Source: Brevibacillus invocatus (GTDB lineage Bacteria; Bacillota; Bacilli; Brevibacillales; Brevibacillaceae). From it: a stretch of 64,000 nucleotides of DNA. The notes beneath the pieces are model-generated. The model made no database searches and had not been told where the DNA came from. It saw nothing but the letters and a program-made list of their open reading frames with translations. Numbering within the stretch: the first letter of the stretch is position 1; every line of letters begins with the position of its first letter. Both the position numbers and the translations under genes were made by a program. The stretch lies in contig NZ_RHHR01000035.1 of the NCBI RefSeq assembly GCF_003710915.1, positions 16,425-80,424 of the forward strand, read 5' to 3'. Positions 37,720 through 47,801 of the stretch are shown here, piece after piece.

Positions 37720-39900
37720 ATGGTCTTGATAGCTTGGATTTACCTACTGGGGATCTGCCTGGGTGGCTGTATATTATGGGAAGCACGCAAACACGCAAAG
37801 GTCCAAAATGGAAACAATGTGTCTCTTTTGCAGGGCTTAGGCATGATCGCTTGGGGTATCGGTCATCTCCTTCTCCTGCATTCGTGGATGTGGGTACAAA
37901 ATCTGAGCGTGCCGGTCTTCCTCGCCTTCTACGTCTTATTTCTCTGGTCCCTGCATCGCTTCCCCCTTCCTGCTTCTCTCTCCTACGAGCGCTGGAAAGC
38001 GGTCATGGATCTGTCGATGTTAATAGGAATCTACGTAGTAATCGCGATATTCAACTGGCTGTCCAAGGATATAGATAATACGTTTACCGACTTTATGCAG
38101 CTATACAGTGGCTTGCTTCTTTTTGTCCCCGCATTGTGTCTGCTTGCGGGAAACGAATTGACCGCAAAGAGTCCCACAAGAACCTCACGCAGAAAGCTTC
38201 TGCTCGCTACAATAGGATTTCTCGCAGTGGTAGTGATCCATCCCTATCTGCCGGTATTCGCAAGGGATGCTGCTCTCCTGACTGTGTCTATCGGCTTATG
38301 GCTGGGGCATCGATGGTATGGCAAAATAGACGGGAATGATGCCTTCGATTCTACCTATGAATTTCTGTATGCGAAGCTGAAGTTCTCTTATTATGACGGG
38401 ATTGTCATTCTCTTTCTTATGATTGGAACAGCTGCTTCCCTAATCCTGATCCCCGAAATCCCGTTCGAGGGAAAGTTAGGACTCGCTCTGGGAATCTTGC
38501 TGTGCGCAAATCGTTTCTTCCTTTCGAAGCGCTCCAATCACCAATTGCTGAATGAGCTGTTCCTATCGGTGAACCAGCTGGAGGAGAACTATTCTGCTCA
38601 ACTGCTTGCCTTGCAGGAAAAGAACAGCCAGCTTACTCAATTGCTTGGTCTGAACCGAAACTATGAGTTTCTGCTCAATGCCAGAAATGATATACAGATC
38701 CGGCCTGTAACGGCTGACTCCTTGCAGGATTTGGTGGAAGAGCTAGTCGGCAACTGGTACGCGAGAGTCCATACCATCACTTTCCTTCGTTTAACGCTTG
38801 AGTCCGAGGAAGGTGTCATGTATCATGGCGCTCAGCTTGGCGCTACGGATCACCCTGGCGTCATCCTTCGCGTCACAGAGCAAATGAAGGTAGATGATCT
38901 GCCTGATCCGATGAAATTGATCCGGTTTGTCACGCTGACTGCGGAAGTGAAAGCTGGAGAGTCGGGCGAAAAAGAGCTGGATCCCACCTTTTTCAGATTT
39001 TTACTGTTGCATGTTCACGACTATATTTTGCGTTGCCTGGACGATCGTCGCTCCGTTGCCTTTCGGGGTCTGGAAAAAGAAATGGAGCTGGCACAACGAC
39101 TCCAATCTCTGCTGGTTCCAAGAGAGCAGCTTACCCTCGATCGTTTGATTGCACGCACGGTCTATTCTCCTGTTACGTATGTTGGGGGAGATTACATCGA
39201 CTACATACGCATGGATGAGCGATTTACATGCTTCATCGTGGCAGACGTCTCGGGCCACGGTCTTCCGGCCAGTCTACTGGCGACAGGCATTCGCAGCGCG
39301 GTGCGAGCGGTATTACAAAAAAGCTGTGCACCCGATGAGATTTTGAGCCGCCTCAACCAGCTGCTGTACGATGATTTGTCCAAGACCCGATCATTTATTA
39401 CGATGCTGGTCATGGTATACGATGGAGTTGAGCACAAGCTCCGTCTCAGCCGTGCAGGACATCCGCAACCGCTGTATGTGTCAGCTACCAAGCAAGTCGT
39501 ACTACCCTGTGCTGGGGGCGTAGGGCTGGGCTTGCTGCCGAACAGCACATACGTCTCTGAGGATCTCTCATTGGACGAGTCTGCAATGATGCTGGTGTAT
39601 ACGGACGGTCTTCTGGATCGGGGCGGAAGCAACAATCAGGCCTATTCGAAAAAATGGCTGGAAGACCTCACTGTACTGCTTGGAAATCCTGCTGTAAACT
39701 GTATAAGCACGATGGATCGAGTCGAAGCTTTTTTGTGGGAAAAAACGAGAAATTTGCCACAGACTGATGATATTTCTGTTTTGATCATGCAATTTCAACC
39801 GCTAGAGAACGACCCATACGTACATAGCGGGGATAGGAGCCCATCCGTCTATTCGTCCAACATGCCCAATGCGACACTGATAAAGGAGGTTAAACCGTGA
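37720..39900 (+). CDS. SpoIIE/RsbU-type PP2C phosphatase with a polytopic membrane domain
   Basis: About nine membrane helices occupy residues 1-270, a coiled/GAF-like linker follows, and a PP2C SpoIIE-class domain covers roughly 445-700. Metal-site motifs are visible: VGGDYIDYI with Asp491, IVADVSGHGLPA, and the late LVYTDGLLDRGG and QTDDISVLIMQ. It should dephosphorylate a STAS anti-anti-sigma protein, most likely the one encoded at 41242. ATG 37720 follows AAGGTGAT 37708-37715. 726 residues. The architecture recalls SpoIIE but the linker differs and the gene lies beside its own kinase. It overlaps the next gene by 4 bases. Confidence 0.85.
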   Translation: MVLIAWIYLLGICLGGCILWEARKHAKVQNGNNVSLLQGLGMIAWGIGHLLLLHSWMWVQNLSVPVFLAFYVLFLWSLHRFPLPASLSYERWKAVMDLSMLIGIYVVIAIFNWLSKDIDNTFTDFMQLYSGLLLFVPALCLLAGNELTAKSPTRTSRRKLLLATIGFLAVVVIHPYLPVFARDAALLTVSIGLWLGHRWYGKIDGNDAFDSTYEFLYAKLKFSYYDGIVILFLMIGTAASLILIPEIPFEGKLGLALGILLCANRFFLSKRSNHQLLNELFLSVNQLEENYSAQLLALQEKNSQLTQLLGLNRNYEFLLNARNDIQIRPVTADSLQDLVEELVGNWYARVHTITFLRLTLESEEGVMYHGAQLGATDHPGVILRVTEQMKVDDLPDPMKLIRFVTLTAEVKAGESGEKELDPTFFRFLLLHVHDYILRCLDDRRSVAFRGLEKEMELAQRLQSLLVPREQLTLDRLIARTVYSPVTYVGGDYIDYIRMDERFTCFIVADVSGHGLPASLLATGIRSAVRAVLQKSCAPDEILSRLNQLLYDDLSKTRSFITMLVMVYDGVEHKLRLSRAGHPQPLYVSATKQVVLPCAGGVGLGLLPNSTYVSEDLSLDESAMMLVYTDGLLDRGGSNNQAYSKKWLEDLTVLLGNPAVNCISTMDRVEAFLWEKTRNLPQTDDISVLIMQFQPLENDPYVHSGDRSPSVYSSNMPNATLIKEVKP

Positions 39901-41135
39901 TTCTGTGTGAGCAGTGTCCGAATAATCCTGAATGCCAAAAATGTCTGGATGCCCTGCGCTCCGGCAATTCGGCAAGGAAAGTCATTCCGCCACGTCCTGT
40001 GCGTGTTACTCTACTTGGCAGCAATGAATCAGGCCAGGTCTCCTTGGTCACGGTTAGCCGGACAGCCATTGGCCTGTACAGCCCCAACCTCCGCCTTCAT
40101 GATCGTATCGAGGTGGAGCTGGCATACGATTTTCGCATCATTGGCACAGGTCTGAGAGGGATTGAGGGCGATCCTTTCTATGTTCTGGATATTGATAAAG
40201 TGCTTCGTCGTCAGGAAGTATTGGATCGTCTCCTCATCGAGGAATTTCACACCTGGCTGATGAGCGGTGAGCTTGATCCCTCCAATATTTTGGTAGACTG
40301 GAGAGATCGCGAAGATGAGAGGAGCCGACTCATCAAGCAGGAATTGCAAAAACTGTCTATTTTGAGACAGGTAGAAACCATCTTTCTCTATCATTTTGAG
40401 GCCGGGAATCTGCGTTCTCTCGGTTCAAGCAGAGCAGAGCCGGACGTCGAACGGGAAATGCGAAGATTGGTGAGCGAGGCTGCCAGTAGTGGGGCATCTT
40501 TGCGGGAGCAGCTGGTATCAGCCAACGGAGAAAAAGTATTTGAGCTGTACGCGTCACCTCTGCCGGATCAGACCTGTGGAATCGCCTTGATTGACGTGAC
40601 CGAGGTTATCACGGAGGAGAGGAGACGAAAAAAACGAGAGTGGGAGCTTTATCGCGATCTGATGGGTGTAGTCACGAAAAATAAGTTACTGCTCTTGAGC
40701 GATGAGGAGCTGTTCTTCCTGCTTCGGGAGGGGCGAAAGCTGCTGTCGATTGATCTTCATGCTCCGGAAGATTTGGCTGAGCTGCGTTTTGCGTTCAGGC
40801 GAGCGTTGGAGCCTATGAAAATACCAGACAAGCGGCTTTTGCAATACATGGTAGCGGTGAATGAGGCTGCATCTAACACGATCAAACACGGAAATGGCGG
40901 AACAGTCACACTGTACGTGCTGTCTGACTGGACGAAGTGCAGAACGGTCATCCACGACCAGGGACAGGGAATTGTCCTGGAGGACCTGCCACGCGCTACG
41001 CTGCTGCAAGGCTACTCCACCCAACAGTCCCTAGGGGTGGGCTTTCATGTGATGCTTCAATATTGTGACAGGCTGTTTCTTGGAAGCTCCCATGCGGGCA
41101 CGAAGCTGATCCTTGAATGTGGAAACAATCCTTGA
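39897..41135 (+). CDS. Anti-sigma-type HATPase kinase with zinc-ribbon-like and extra N-terminal domains
   Basis: The C-terminal 140 residues are an RsbW/SpoIIAB-type ATPase: N-box VNEAASNTIKHGN, G1 HDQGQGI and G2 GVGFHVMLQYC. The N-terminus has CX2C-X5-CX2C (Cys4, Cys7, Cys13, Cys16), which could bind zinc. Residues about 30-85 look like a PilZ-type barrel (VRVTLLGSNESGQVSLVTVSRTAIGLYS) without an obvious RxxxR. Residues about 140-235 resemble a PAS domain. So it may be a sensor kinase for a STAS protein rather than a plain anti-sigma factor. GTG 39897 follows a perfect AAAGGAGGT. 412 residues. Confidence 0.8.
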   Translation: MILCEQCPNNPECQKCLDALRSGNSARKVIPPRPVRVTLLGSNESGQVSLVTVSRTAIGLYSPNLRLHDRIEVELAYDFRIIGTGLRGIEGDPFYVLDIDKVLRRQEVLDRLLIEEFHTWLMSGELDPSNILVDWRDREDERSRLIKQELQKLSILRQVETIFLYHFEAGNLRSLGSSRAEPDVEREMRRLVSEAASSGASLREQLVSANGEKVFELYASPLPDQTCGIALIDVTEVITEERRRKKREWELYRDLMGVVTKNKLLLLSDEELFFLLREGRKLLSIDLHAPEDLAELRFAFRRALEPMKIPDKRLLQYMVAVNEAASNTIKHGNGGTVTLYVLSDWTKCRTVIHDQGQGIVLEDLPRATLLQGYSTQQSLGVGFHVMLQYCDRLFLGSSHAGTKLILECGNNP

Positions 41136-41145
41136 CCGTACAGAT

Positions 41146-41174
41146 TTGAAGCGGCTTTGAGGTTTATATAGAAT
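41146..41174 (+). promoter_or_regulatory. Promoter of the STAS gene
   Basis: TTGAAG 41146-41151 and TAGAAT 41169-41174 with a 17-base spacer fit sigma-A. Overlapping it, GTTTAT 41162-41167 and GGGAAA 41182-41187 with a 14-base spacer resemble a sigma-B promoter. Confidence 0.5.
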
Positions 41175-41241
41175 GGAATCAGGGAAATGAATCAGTGTGG
41201 AATGACTATCGTACGTAAATGATACCGAGAGGGGTTAAAAT

Positions 41242-41556
41242 ATGGACTACCGGGCAACTGAGACTAATGGGCATGCCACGTTATTTTTTGCCGGGGAGCT
41301 GGACATGGCTGTAGGAGATCAGGTCGGTCAGCTGCTTCAGCAATACGGAGAACGTAACCAGACCGTAAGAGTTGATTTTCAGCAAGTCTCTTTTGTGGAT
41401 TCATCGGGAATCGGCAGTTTGTTCTTTACCACGAAAGAATTGCTCTCATTGGGGAAACAGGTGGAGATTGTCAATGTACGTGAGGAGATCTTGGATATTT
41501 TGCACGTGCTTGGCTTTACCCAAGCATTGGGGATCACCGTGGGAAAGGCCGAATAA
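41242..41556 (+). CDS. STAS-domain anti-anti-sigma factor
   Basis: RsbV/SpoIIAA-like protein of 104 residues. The phosphorylation motif FVDSSGIG places the expected phospho-serine at Ser54, by analogy with Ser58 of SpoIIAA. It should be phosphorylated by a HATPase kinase and dephosphorylated by a PP2C phosphatase, both encoded just upstream. ATG 41242 follows GAGAGGGG. It has its own promoter 70 bases upstream, so it can be made independently of the other two. No sigma factor gene is adjacent. Confidence 0.9.
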   Translation: MDYRATETNGHATLFFAGELDMAVGDQVGQLLQQYGERNQTVRVDFQQVSFVDSSGIGSLFFTTKELLSLGKQVEIVNVREEILDILHVLGFTQALGITVGKAE

Positions 41557-41563
41557 ACCGGGT

Positions 41564-41593
41564 TTGACGCAAAACCGTCTATTTGTATATAAT
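41564..41593 (+). promoter_or_regulatory. Sigma-A promoter of valS
   Basis: TTGACG 41564-41569 and TATAAT 41588-41593 with an 18-base spacer, ahead of the T-box leader. Confidence 0.72.
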
Positions 41594-41604
41594 ATGTTGT
41601 AGCT

Positions 41605-41873
41605 GTCAACTACATATGTCATCAACGATGATCGGGAAGAGTAGGTCAGGACGCCTTTTCAGAGAAGAGAATCACAGCTGAAAGATTCTCTAAGGCAAGA
41701 ATGGTCGAATGTCGCCCAGGAGTTGTTCCGGTGAAGCTGCACGTGTAGCCGGAAACGGTTCGCAGCCGTTATCTTGTTTGAGGGAATACACAATCGCTGT
41801 GTTAGGCATTGTGTGTTAACAAAGGTGGTACCGCGAAAATATCCTTTCGTCCTTTGGATGAAGGGTTTTTTTT
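41605..41873 (+). promoter_or_regulatory. T-box riboswitch leader of valS
   Basis: The 340-base gap before valS is a T-box leader. Stem I starts with GGGAAGAGTAGG near 41634-41645. The T-box itself is AAAGGTGGTACCGCG at 41821-41835. The terminator is CCTTTCGTCC 41843-41852 with GGATGAAGGG 41856-41865 and eight T's. Two GTC triplets, at 41704-41706 and 41711-41713, are candidates for the valine specifier; the first fits the 3' strand of stem I better. Uncharged tRNA-Val would favour the antiterminator and expression of valS. Confidence 0.93.
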
Positions 41874-41896
41874 ATTATTTTGAAGGAGGAAAAGCC

Positions 41897-44569
41897 ATGT
41901 CAACGCAACAAACACAAGACATTGATCAACTGCTGCCGAAAAATTATGATCCCAAGGCTGCAGAAAGCAAATGGTATCCATACTGGGTGGAGAAAGGGTT
42001 TTTCAAAGCAGAACGCGATCCGCAGAAAAAACCATTCACCATCGTCATTCCGCCTCCAAACGTGACGGGCAAGCTGCATCTGGGTCATGCGTTGGATACG
42101 ACCTTACAGGATATCATTACCCGTACGAAAAGAATGCAAGGCTATAGTACGCTTTTTCTCCCTGGAATGGACCACGCGGGTATCGCAACACAGGCGCGTG
42201 TAGAATCGACACTGCGCGAAGAAGGCATCTCTCGCTACGATCTGGGCCGGGAAAAATTCGTGGAAAAGGTGTGGGAGTGGAAGCACGTCTACGCAGGTCA
42301 TATTCTTGAACAGTGGGAAAAGCTTGGGCTTGCCCTCGACTACTCCCGTGATCGTTTTACGATGGACGAAGGGTTCTCTCGCGCCGTTCGCGAGGTTTTT
42401 GTTCGTCTGTATGAAAAAGGGCTGATCTATCGTGCCAATCGGATCATCAACTGGGACCCTGCAGCACGTACGGCGTTGTCGGATATTGAGGTTATCTACA
42501 AGGAAGTAAAAGGTGCCATGCACCACATGCGCTACCCGCTGGCAGATGGTTCGGGCTTTATTGAAGTGGCCACTACTCGACCTGAGACGATGCTCGGGGA
42601 TACTGCTGTAGCCGTTCATCCTGAAGACGAGCGCTACAAGCACTTGGTAGGCAAAACCGTGATCCTGCCAATCGTAGGCCGCGAGATTCCAATCGTGGCA
42701 GATGATTACGTAGATCCTGAGTTTGGTTCCGGTGCAGTAAAAATCACACCTGCTCACGATCCGAATGACTTTGAACTGGGTCTGCGTCACAACTTGCCAC
42801 AGATCGTTGTCATGGACGAAACGGGCAAGATGAACGAACAAGCCGGAATTTACCACGGACTGGATCGCTTTGCATGCCGCAAGCAGATCATTAAGGATTT
42901 GAGCGAGCAAGGCATCATGTTCAAGGTTGAGGAGCACGTCCACCAAGTCGGTCACAGCGAACGCAGCGACGCGGTTGTTGAACCGTACCTGTCGACACAG
43001 TGGTTTGTAAAAATGCAGCCTCTTGCAGATGCATCCTTGGCCAACGCAGCGAGTGAAGAGAGTGTCAAGTTCGTCCCAGAACGCTTTAAAAACAACTACC
43101 TGCGCTGGATTGAAAACATTCGCGACTGGTGCATTTCCCGCCAGCTTTGGTGGGGACATCGGATTCCAGCCTGGTACTGTGCAGATTGTGGAGAAACCAT
43201 CGTTTCTCGTGAAGATGTAACAGAATGCGCTAGCTGCCACAGTCACAAGCTGGAGCAGGATAACGACGTTCTGGATACCTGGTTCTCCTCGGGTCTGTGG
43301 CCGTTCGCGACACTGGGCTGGCCGGAAGAGACAGAGGATCTGAAGTACTTCTATCCGACCAATGTACTTGTTACAGGCTACGACATTATCTTTTTCTGGG
43401 TAGCCCGGATGATTTTCAACGGCTTGGAATTTACAGGTCAAAATCCGTTCGAACATGTGCTGATTCACGGTATCATCCGCGATTCCGAGGGACGCAAGAT
43501 GTCCAAGTCACTCGGCAACGGGGTTGATCCGATGGAAGTGATCGAGAAGTACGGAGCGGATGCGCTGCGCTATACGTTGGCTACCGGAAACTCGCCAGGG
43601 AACGATCAGCGCTTCTACTGGGAAAAGGTAGAGTCCAACCGCAACTTCGCCAATAAAATCTGGAATGCTTCCCGCTTTGCATTGATGAACCTGTCTGGCT
43701 TCCGTTACGAGGACATTGATCTCAGTGGTGAGCTGTCTACACCGGATAAATGGATTTTGTCCCGACTGCAAGCTACGATCGCAGATGTGACGCGACTGTC
43801 CGACAGCTTTGAATTCGGGGAAGTAGGACGCGTCCTCTACAACTTTATTTGGGATGACCTCTGCGACTGGTATATTGAGATGGCCAAATTGCCGCTGTAT
43901 GGCAACGACGAGGCAGCCAAGAAAACGACACAATCCGTCTTGGTGACGGTTCTGGATCAAACACTTCGCCTCCTGCATCCGTTCATGCCGTTTATGACGG
44001 AAGAAATTTGGCAAGCGCTTCCGCATGAAGGAGAGAGCATTACGGTTGCAGCATGGCCGACAGTCAACGAAAATTGGATCTTTGCAGATGCAGAGGCAGA
44101 GATGAGCCTCTTGGTTGACGTCATCCGCAGTGTGCGCAATATTCGTGCCGAAGTGAACGTGCCGATGTCCAAAAAGATTGAGCTTCTAATCAAGCCAAGC
44201 GATGCCGTAGCTTTGGAAAGACTGACACGCGGTGAAGAGTATATTTCTCGTTTCTGCAATCCGGAACGTCTGGAAATCAGCCAAGAGCTGAGGACCCCTG
44301 ACAAGGCGATGTCTGCTGTAGTCAGCGGAGCAGAATTATTCCTCCCGCTCGCAGGGTTGATCGATTTGGATCAAGAGCTGGCACGCCTGGAAAAAGAGCT
44401 GGCTACATTGAACAACGAAGTGGAGCGAATCGAGAAAAAACTCAACAACGCCGGTTTTATGGCGAAAGCACCTGCAAAAGTCGTAGAAGAAGAAAAAGCA
44501 AAAATGGCAGACTACATGGAAAAACGGGATAAAGTTATTGCCCGGCTTGCTGAATTGAAGGGCGCATGA
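41897..44569 (+). CDS. valS: Valyl-tRNA synthetase
   Basis: Class Ia synthetase. HIGH equivalent HLGH at residues 61-64 ([16 protein letters not shown]), KMSKS at 534-538, an editing domain between them, and the C-terminal tRNA-binding coiled coil ([27 protein letters not shown]). ATG 41897 follows GAAGGAGGAAAAG just after the T-box terminator. 890 residues. Followed by folC after 42 bases, as in Bacillus. Confidence 0.97.
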   Translation: MSTQQTQDIDQLLPKNYDPKAAESKWYPYWVEKGFFKAERDPQKKPFTIVIPPPNVTGKLHLGHALDTTLQDIITRTKRMQGYSTLFLPGMDHAGIATQARVESTLREEGISRYDLGREKFVEKVWEWKHVYAGHILEQWEKLGLALDYSRDRFTMDEGFSRAVREVFVRLYEKGLIYRANRIINWDPAARTALSDIEVIYKEVKGAMHHMRYPLADGSGFIEVATTRPETMLGDTAVAVHPEDERYKHLVGKTVILPIVGREIPIVADDYVDPEFGSGAVKITPAHDPNDFELGLRHNLPQIVVMDETGKMNEQAGIYHGLDRFACRKQIIKDLSEQGIMFKVEEHVHQVGHSERSDAVVEPYLSTQWFVKMQPLADASLANAASEESVKFVPERFKNNYLRWIENIRDWCISRQLWWGHRIPAWYCADCGETIVSREDVTECASCHSHKLEQDNDVLDTWFSSGLWPFATLGWPEETEDLKYFYPTNVLVTGYDIIFFWVARMIFNGLEFTGQNPFEHVLIHGIIRDSEGRKMSKSLGNGVDPMEVIEKYGADALRYTLATGNSPGNDQRFYWEKVESNRNFANKIWNASRFALMNLSGFRYEDIDLSGELSTPDKWILSRLQATIADVTRLSDSFEFGEVGRVLYNFIWDDLCDWYIEMAKLPLYGNDEAAKKTTQSVLVTVLDQTLRLLHPFMPFMTEEIWQALPHEGESITVAAWPTVNENWIFADAEAEMSLLVDVIRSVRNIRAEVNVPMSKKIELLIKPSDAVALERLTRGEEYISRFCNPERLEISQELRTPDKAMSAVVSGAELFLPLAGLIDLDQELARLEKELATLNNEVERIEKKLNNAGFMAKAPAKVVEEEKAKMADYMEKRDKVIARLAELKGA

Positions 44570-44611
44570 TTCGCCGTTTCATCGCATAATTTGAGAATGG
44601 AGCATTGCGGT

Positions 44612-45982
44612 ATGAGTGCAGAAGAATTTGTGGAATACGAAGAAGGGCTCGATTGGCTGCACGGTCTTTTGAGATTCGGTGCCAGACCGGGTCTAGAACG
44701 GATGAATTGGGTCCTGGAGGAATTCAATCATCCCGAACGAAGACTGGCGTTTATTCACGTCGCAGGGACGAATGGAAAAGGATCTACCTGCGCGTTTCTG
44801 ACGCAGATGCTGATGGAGGCGAACTACAGCGTAGGGACCTTCACATCCCCGTACATGGTTGATTTTCGGGAACGGATTCGATACAACGGCAGTATGATTT
44901 CCCAAGAGGATTTACTGACTTTGATGAATGAAGTGAAAGTCCTGGTAGATCGCTGTGAAAAAGAGACCTCTTTTGGCTCCCTGACGGAGTTTGAAGTCAT
45001 TACAATCATTGCGATCCTGTACTTTGCCAGGGTAGTTAGACCGGCTGTAGTGGTTTGGGAGACGGGACTCGGGGGACGATTGGATTCGACGAATGTCGTC
45101 TCGCCCATCGTTTCTGTCATCACGAATGTTGGAATGGATCACACGCAAGTACTTGGCAACAGCCTGGAGGAAATTGCACGAGAAAAAGCGGGTATTATCA
45201 AGCCGGGTGTTCCTGTCGTTACCGGAGAACGCAGGCCGGAGGTACTCGCTGTACTCCAGGATAAGGCGAAGCAAACCAGAAGCACGCTGTACCAGATCGG
45301 CAACCACTTTGATGCACAGCAGGTAGCAGAACAGTTGGGTGAACAACAGCTGCGTTACAAGAGCATCCATCGCCGGGAGCCCAGCAGCTATCGTTTGACC
45401 ATGAATGGCATGCATCAGACGGATAACGCCGCTGTCGCTTTAATGACGATAGACGTGCTGCGAAACTACTTTTCCTATTTGCTGGAGGAAGAAGAAATCG
45501 TTCGTGGTTTGCAACAAACCCGCTGGCCTGGCCGTCTAGAAATAGTCTCCCCTAGACCGATGGTAGTCTTGGACGGGGCACACAACCAAGAGGGAATTGC
45601 GGCCTTGACGGGTAGTTTGAAACAGCTTTTGCCGGCGGGGACGCGTTTGCATCTGCTGTTTGCAGGGCTGGGAGATAAGCCTCTGACAGGGATGGCAAAG
45701 GCACTCGACCCATTGAAGGATCAAATCGAAGCCCTTCATGTGACTTCGTTTGATTTTCCGCGAGCCGCTGACGCGCAGACCTTGTATGAAGCGTTTCGAA
45801 CAGGAGGATGGGAAGACGAGTATTTGGATACCGTCCCCGACTGGCGTGCTTTTCTCTTATCTTGGATGCAAGAGAAGCAATCGGCGAAGGCGGATGACTG
45901 GCTAGTCATCTGCGGTTCGCTCTACTTCATCGCCCAAGTGCGCGCATTCTTTCCCACTACAGTAGAAGAGGCAGGTGAATAG
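44612..45982 (+). CDS. folC: Folylpolyglutamate synthase / dihydrofolate synthase
   Basis: ATP ligase that adds glutamate to folates. Mur-ligase fold with P-loop [10 protein letters not shown] around residues 50-59, the omega-loop [12 protein letters not shown], and [10 protein letters not shown]. The C-terminal domain has [11 protein letters not shown] choose ATG 44612 for its distance from GGAG 44599-44602; upstream TTG 44591 and ATG 44597 are in frame. 456 residues. It ends just before murC. Confidence 0.94.
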   Translation: MSAEEFVEYEEGLDWLHGLLRFGARPGLERMNWVLEEFNHPERRLAFIHVAGTNGKGSTCAFLTQMLMEANYSVGTFTSPYMVDFRERIRYNGSMISQEDLLTLMNEVKVLVDRCEKETSFGSLTEFEVITIIAILYFARVVRPAVVVWETGLGGRLDSTNVVSPIVSVITNVGMDHTQVLGNSLEEIAREKAGIIKPGVPVVTGERRPEVLAVLQDKAKQTRSTLYQIGNHFDAQQVAEQLGEQQLRYKSIHRREPSSYRLTMNGMHQTDNAAVALMTIDVLRNYFSYLLEEEEIVRGLQQTRWPGRLEIVSPRPMVVLDGAHNQEGIAALTGSLKQLLPAGTRLHLLFAGLGDKPLTGMAKALDPLKDQIEALHVTSFDFPRAADAQTLYEAFRTGGWEDEYLDTVPDWRAFLLSWMQEKQSAKADDWLVICGSLYFIAQVRAFFPTTVEEAGE

Positions 45983-45983
45983 G

Positions 45984-47366
45984 GTGGATCAGGCACAACA
46001 CGTCCACTTTGTGGGCATCGGCGGATATGGTATGAGTGCGATTGCTCGTGTCTTGATTGACCTTGGTGTAAAGGTAACCGGCTCGGATGTCGCTTTGAAT
46101 GACTTGGCGAAAAAGCTGGAAGCAAGAGGTGCAATCGTGCATATTGGCCATTCTGCGTCCCACATCGAAGGAGCAGACATGATCGTATATTCCACCAGTA
46201 TTCCCAAAGACAATCCGGAGGTCGTTGCGGCACAGGAGCAAGGCATCCCTGTCTTGCATCGCTCTCAAATGCTTGCCCAAATCTTGAACGAGCGTACAGG
46301 AGTTGCAGTAGCAGGTGCTCATGGCAAGACAACGACCACCTCCATGATCGCTCATGTGTTAGAAGAGTGCGGCGTAGATCCGACGTTTATTATCGGCGGA
46401 GAGCTGGTGAATGCAGGGACCAATGCCAAGGCAGGTTCCAGCCCATACGTAGTTGCAGAGGCAGATGAAAGTGACGGCTCCTTTTTGGAGTACCGACCAG
46501 TCTATGAAATCGTAACAAGTATTGAGCCAGATCATCTGGAGCATTTTGATGGTGATTTCAACAATTTGAAGCAAGCGTACGTCAAATTTTTGGGCCATCT
46601 CAAGCCAGGTGGCAAAGCTGTGCTCTGCATCGACGATGTTCATGTGAGAGAGGTGCTTCCTACTGTCACGGAATCGGTTATTACCTATGCCATCCAAGAG
46701 CCTTTTGCAGGGCAGGCAGATTACAGAACGAGTGAAATAGAGTGTGGGGATCGACGGGCGAAATGCCTGATCTATCATCAGGATCGTTTACTGGGAGAGA
46801 TGTCTCTCAACGTTCCAGGAAAGCACAATATCGCCAATGCGTTGGCAGCGGCCATCGTCTGTCTCGATATTGGCCTTGACTTTGAGCAGATTGCTGCTGC
46901 GCTGACCACGTTCCGCGGGGCCAAGCGTCGCTTTCAAATCATTGGTGAGGCCAGGGACATTCTTGTCGTAGATGACTATGCTCACCATCCAACGGAAATT
47001 ATTGCGACCCTTCGCGGTGCCAGAGCATCCGGGAAACGGGTGATTGCTGTCTTCCAACCGCAACGCTACACCCGTACCTATTTTCTGATGGATGAGTTCA
47101 GCCGTGCTTTTGGTGAGGCGGACGAAGTGATCATTACCGATATCTACTCGCCTGCTGGGGAGGCAAGAATCGAAGGGGTTAACTCTGAGGTTCTGGTCCA
47201 GAAGATCAGAGATAACAGCCATCCCCGTGCGCAGTATATCCCTACGAAGGAGCAAGTTCAGGAGCATCTCTACCAAGAGCTGAAGCCGGGAGATCTGGTT
47301 CTGACGATGGGAGCCGGAGACATCTGGAAGTCGGCCTACTGGCTGGCAGAGAAAATCGGGAAATAA
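45984..47366 (+). CDS. murC: UDP-N-acetylmuramate-L-alanine ligase
   Basis: Adds the first amino acid of the peptidoglycan stem peptide. The UDP-binding N-terminus [18 protein letters not shown] and the P-loop GAHGKTTT at residues 111-118 are clear, along with [10 protein letters not shown] and [13 protein letters not shown] 45984 (spaced from AGGTGA 45973-45978) is preferred; GTG 45975, inside folC, is possible. 460 residues. In B. subtilis murC is near other genes, so folC-murC is a local arrangement. Confidence 0.96.
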   Translation: MDQAQHVHFVGIGGYGMSAIARVLIDLGVKVTGSDVALNDLAKKLEARGAIVHIGHSASHIEGADMIVYSTSIPKDNPEVVAAQEQGIPVLHRSQMLAQILNERTGVAVAGAHGKTTTTSMIAHVLEECGVDPTFIIGGELVNAGTNAKAGSSPYVVAEADESDGSFLEYRPVYEIVTSIEPDHLEHFDGDFNNLKQAYVKFLGHLKPGGKAVLCIDDVHVREVLPTVTESVITYAIQEPFAGQADYRTSEIECGDRRAKCLIYHQDRLLGEMSLNVPGKHNIANALAAAIVCLDIGLDFEQIAAALTTFRGAKRRFQIIGEARDILVVDDYAHHPTEIIATLRGARASGKRVIAVFQPQRYTRTYFLMDEFSRAFGEADEVIITDIYSPAGEARIEGVNSEVLVQKIRDNSHPRAQYIPTKEQVQEHLYQELKPGDLVLTMGAGDIWKSAYWLAEKIGK

Positions 47367-47376
47367 TGCATGAAGG

Positions 47377-47413
47377 AAAAGCCTTTTTCGCTTCCGAGCG
47401 AAGGGGCTTTTTT
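47377..47413 (+). terminator. Terminator after murC
   Basis: Long stem: AAAAGCC 47377-47383 and TTCGCT 47387-47392 pair with AGCGAA 47397-47402 and GGGGCTTTT onward, ending in T's. Confidence 0.85.
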
Positions 47414-47801
47414 CTTTAGACGTGCTTACTTATGCTCTTGAAGGCATAAGATTATGAAATTCATTCCGTTGTAAGCATTACGAGAGATTACTATAAGAAA
47501 AGTTAAATTGAATGCATGGAAGCTGGAACCCAAGCTGGAGATGCATGATATCTCGGTTATTTTGGACGAGGTATTGATCACCGTAGAAGCTCTCCCAAAA
47601 ATGCCAAAAGTGGGGGCTGCTTGATCACCCAAAAGAACACCTCTGATGATAAATCGTCTATTTTCTTGTAGATCGCCAAGAATACAGGCGGTTTTTTCGT
47701 TGGTTTCAAGGGTAGACAAAAAACATTAGGCTATTGTTTCCAGCGGTGAAGTCGAGGAAAATAGAAGTGTTCTACATAACTCGTGAAAAAGGATTTGGAC
47801 C
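47414..47801. other. Gap between murC and the SDR gene, possible gene remnant
   Basis: About 390 bases without a clear gene. On the + strand, 47474-47623 is open for about 49 codons, and the peptide (including KLEPKLEMHDISVILDEV) has a protein-like look but no ribosome site or recognised family. A reverse-strand frame at 47426-47719 also lacks support. This may be the tail of a decayed gene at the edge of the accessory block. Confidence 0.3.

Noticed and set aside
42104..43468. 454-codon reverse frame across valS
   Set aside because: Antisense shadow of valS; composition not protein-like.
47426..47719. 97-codon reverse frame downstream of murC
   Set aside because: No ribosome site and no family; it lies over a remnant-like forward frame.
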